Shown in pieces: positions 61,480 through 64,000 of a stretch of DNA of 64,000 nucleotides. The position numbers were made by a program, and so were the translations under genes. The notes beneath the pieces were generated by a model. It saw only the letters and a program-made list of their open reading frames with translations, was not told the DNA's origin and searched no databases. Each line of letters begins with the position of its first letter. Positions within the stretch are counted from its first letter, which is position 1. The stretch comes from Bifidobacterium jacchi (GTDB lineage: Bacteria > Actinomycetota > Actinomycetes > Actinomycetales > Bifidobacteriaceae), in the NCBI RefSeq assembly GCF_009078285.1, contig NZ_RQSP01000012.1:1-64000 (forward strand), in the 5' to 3' direction.

Positions 61480-62841
61480 ATGATCTATAGAAGGAAAACC
61501 TATGATGCGCTTCTGCGTTGGCGGAAGGAATCCAATGGGCGTACGGCGTTGATGATTGAAGGCGCTCGGCGAGTCGGGAAAAGCACGATAGCCGAGGAAT
61601 TCGCCAAACGCGAGTATCGATCATATGTGCTGATCGATTGGCAGAAAGCGCCGACTGCTGTGCGCGATTCGTTGTTGAACAATCTTGATGATCTCGATTC
61701 TCTATTCATGGATTTGTCCGTTTATTACGGGGTCCGCCTGTATGAGAGGGAGACGCTGTTCATCTTCGACGAGGTGCAGCTGTTTCCGTTTGCGCGCAGT
61801 GCGGTGAAGCATCTTGTGGCCGATGGACGATACGATTATCTGGAAACGGGATCGCTGATTTCGATGCGGAAGAACGTTGAAGGCATCCTCATCCCCTCGG
61901 AAGAGGAATCGATAAGTATGTTTCCCATGGATTTTGAAGAGTTCCTGTGGGCTTGCGGCGAGGATTTGCTCGCTGAAGCGATTCGGGAGGCTTTTGCCGC
62001 CAAGAAGGCGCTATCGCCGTTGTTGGACCGGAAGGCGGAACGCTTGTGGCGTGAATACATGCTGATAGGTGGCATGCCTCAGGCGGTGGAGCGCTATCTC
62101 GAAACGTCGGACATGGGCATGGTGGATCGTGTAAAACGGCAGATTCTTCGTCTGTATATGCAGGATATCGAAAAGTATGGCGGTGGTGATGCCGATCGTG
62201 TGCGTCGCATCTTCGGCGAGATACCAGGGCAGCTTTCAAAACATGAGAAGAAGTTCACCTTGGCGGCGGTGGATTCCGATGCGCGGTCTCGTGACTATCG
62301 GGATGCGTTCTTCTGGTTGGATGACTCCTACTTGGTCAACCGGTGCGTGAACGCCACGGATCCTCGTGTGGGATTGAGCCTCTATCAGGAGGATTCCTCC
62401 ATGAAATGCTATATGGGTGATACCGGTCTGCTCGTCACCATGGTGTTCGGTGATCGCGATTACACATCGAATGAGCTGTATCGTGATGTTCTGTTCGGAA
62501 AATTGGAGACCAATGAGGGGATGCTGGTGGAAAACGTCGTGGCGCAGCAGTTTCGTGCAGCTGGGCATCGGCTGTTCTTCTACTCCCGGTATTCCCGTCA
62601 GGCATCGGAACGCATGGAGGTTGATTTTCTGCTCGTAAAGCAATATGGAAACGCGGCGGGCAGAATGCGGGTCTGTCCTGTCGAAGTCAAATCGACCAAG
62701 CGATATTCCACTGTTTCCTTGGATAAATTCAAAGCGAAGTTCGATTCTCGAATCGGAATGCAATACGTGCTGCATCCGAAGCCGCTGAAGGCTGACGGTG
62801 ATCGGTTGTATCTGCCGCTGTACATGGCGCATTGCCTGTAA
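61480..62841 (+). CDS. AAA ATPase with DUF4143 nuclease-like C-terminus (3)
   Basis: 453-residue protein. Walker A EGARRVGKST (27-36), Walker B LFIFDEVQLFP and ETGSLISM form the ATPase. The middle holds YMLIGGMPQAVERYLE, a DUF4143-associated signature, and the end MEVDFLLV..VCPVEVKSTKRY is nuclease-like. AAGGAAG seven bases before ATG 61480 sets the start. Role unknown. Confidence 0.88.
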   Translation: MIYRRKTYDALLRWRKESNGRTALMIEGARRVGKSTIAEEFAKREYRSYVLIDWQKAPTAVRDSLLNNLDDLDSLFMDLSVYYGVRLYERETLFIFDEVQLFPFARSAVKHLVADGRYDYLETGSLISMRKNVEGILIPSEEESISMFPMDFEEFLWACGEDLLAEAIREAFAAKKALSPLLDRKAERLWREYMLIGGMPQAVERYLETSDMGMVDRVKRQILRLYMQDIEKYGGGDADRVRRIFGEIPGQLSKHEKKFTLAAVDSDARSRDYRDAFFWLDDSYLVNRCVNATDPRVGLSLYQEDSSMKCYMGDTGLLVTMVFGDRDYTSNELYRDVLFGKLETNEGMLVENVVAQQFRAAGHRLFFYSRYSRQASERMEVDFLLVKQYGNAAGRMRVCPVEVKSTKRYSTVSLDKFKAKFDSRIGMQYVLHPKPLKADGDRLYLPLYMAHCL

Positions 62842-63146
62842 TAGGGAGGAGCTCGGCCGCCGCGGGATCGAGGACGACGATGTTGCGCTCGTCAGCACCG
62901 CGCCGACATATCACGCCGATGCAGCGCTTCCGGGGGGCAAACTTTGCTTTTTCGTCTACAATGCCCCCCGGAAGCGACCTGTGTGACCTGTGTGATTGTC
63001 CGTCACCGCATCCAACACAATCCAACACAGATAATGAGTCTTCGCAATCAGCCCAGCGGTTTGACCATAGTCGTGGTGTGGCTTTGCGTCACCGGTTCGT
63101 GCCACCGGTCGATGCGCGTAAGACGCAGTGACTACCGACTTGTTGA
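62842..63146. other. Convergent intergenic region with strong hairpin
   Basis: Lies between two ATPase genes that end towards each other. Its main feature is the hairpin at 62925-62976; no gene is supported. Confidence 0.5.
62925..62976. terminator. Perfect 15-base-arm GC-rich hairpin
   Basis: CGCTTCCGGGGGGCA pairs exactly with TGCCCCCCGGAAGCG across a 22-base loop that includes CTTTTT. It could be a bidirectional transcription barrier between convergent genes; there is no T-run directly after the stem. Confidence 0.6.
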
Positions 63147-64000
63147 CTAATCGTCATACAGATTCTCGCCTGAAACCAGCACAACGTGCGCGTCGATGCC
63201 GGCCAATTGCCGCAATGCCGGCTCGAATCCGTTGAGTGCGAACAGATAATAGTAGATGTCGTGCGCCGCGAATGGTCCCGCTTTGCCTTGTAGTGTCCGT
63301 AGGATGGCGGTGTCCACTTGCTTGTTGCGGAACTTGCATTCGCCGAGTATCAGCTGGTCGCTGTTTCGGCTGGTCGCCACCACATCGATTTCGTCGCGGC
63401 CGTTCCACCATCGGCCGATGTCGGCGGCGCGGAATGGCAGCCTTCCGGCGATGCTTTCGGCATGAAGCCATTGCGCGCATATTCTCTCGTATGGGGTTGC
63501 GGCGAAGTCATGGAGCATGGGCTGGATATCGTGCGTCCAGACGCCGCTGACATCACCCATGTCAAGGTCGGAACGATTGGGGAACACGAATGCGTACCAG
63601 AAGCGGAAGAAGCCGTCGATGACCCGGTACAGGCCACGCATTCCCTTGGAGCGCTCCACCATTTTCGATCCCACGGGGAATTCTCGTTCAAGAATGCCGA
63701 CCTCCACGAGATTGCCGATGTATACGCTTGTTTTCTGCGCGGACAGCATCACGCGATTGGCGATGTCACTCAGCTGGGTTGCGCCCATTGCCACGGCTTG
63801 AATGATCGCATTGTAGACGGCGATCTCACGGAATTCCTGTCTCATGAGGAATTCGGTTTCGCTGTATAGCGCCGCGCCTTTTGTCAGGATGCGTTGCCTG
63901 ATGTTGGTCTCGAGGTTTTCGTCAGGGTCGAATTGCGCGAGATAGTGGGGAATGCCGCCCAATACCGAATAGGCGAGTATGCGGTCTTCCGCACTGTAAC
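63147..64000 (-). CDS. AAA ATPase with DUF234 nuclease-like C-terminus (4), partial
   Basis: The frame runs off the end of the window, so the N-terminal ATPase domain is missing. The visible part begins AEDRILAYSVLGGIPHYLAQ, as in this ATPase family just after the P-loop domain, then a winged-helix region and the DUF234-like end DEIDVVATSRN..LILGECKF with a PD-(D/E)XK layout. It is closest in plan to the protein at 59603-61045. Stop at 63147. No frame break in the visible part. Confidence 0.85.
   Translation of the reverse strand, partial: YSAEDRILAYSVLGGIPHYLAQFDPDENLETNIRQRILTKGAALYSETEFLMRQEFREIAVYNAIIQAVAMGATQLSDIANRVMLSAQKTSVYIGNLVEVGILEREFPVGSKMVERSKGMRGLYRVIDGFFRFWYAFVFPNRSDLDMGDVSGVWTHDIQPMLHDFAATPYERICAQWLHAESIAGRLPFRAADIGRWWNGRDEIDVVATSRNSDQLILGECKFRNKQVDTAILRTLQGKAGPFAAHDIYYYLFALNGFEPALRQLAGIDAHVVLVSGENLYDD

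Overview
The window looks like a chromosomal stretch of a high-GC actinobacterium, most likely a Bifidobacterium. The clues are GC-rich codon use, GGAGG-type ribosome binding sites, a typical bifidobacterial exopolysaccharide (EPS) locus led by a phosphoglycosyltransferase and a BY-kinase, secreted HNH nucleases and many AAA ATPase-nuclease proteins. No rRNA or tRNA gene was seen.

Layout. 0-5 kb: a BrnT-like toxin-antitoxin pair, orphan accessory genes, a DnaQ-like exonuclease, an IS21 istB scar and an array of eight hairpin repeats. 5.5-21 kb: a defence island read mostly on the minus strand. It holds type III restriction-modification genes (res, mod), a TPR-like gene, a Phd/RelE-like toxin-antitoxin pair, a DUF4391 protein, and a 1462-residue protein joining an ImmA/IrrE-type metallopeptidase to an SNF2 helicase. 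Two unrecognised genes lie upstream. 21-29 kb: accessory genes, an aldo/keto reductase overlapping a secreted HNH nuclease, MntH, and a large amount of structured non-coding DNA. 29.3-35.8 kb: a set resembling peptide-modification enzymes: HPr-kinase-like protein, Asn/Gly/Ser-rich secreted protein, PqqD-like protein, S26-type peptidase, glycosyltransferase and nucleotidyltransferase. 36-59.4 kb: an EPS cluster with initiating transferase, DUF4012 protein, BY-kinase, Wzy-like protein, eight glycosyltransferase domains, three acyltransferases and a DUF6625 protein, interrupted by an opposing AAA ATPase. 59.6-64 kb: three more AAA ATPase-nuclease genes, the last cut by the window edge.

The most unusual content is in three places. 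First, intergenic arrays of hairpins use different arm sequences in each array but share a common period of about 61-63 bp. Second, the PqqD/HPrK/nucleotidyltransferase/S26 peptidase set lies beside EPS genes and contains a candidate substrate. Third, the ImmA-SNF2 fusion belongs to an expanded type III R-M island. AAA ATPase genes are preceded by private triplicate repeats, and many proteins here carry repetitive low-complexity insertions in loops. All calls come from reading the sequence; no database search was run.
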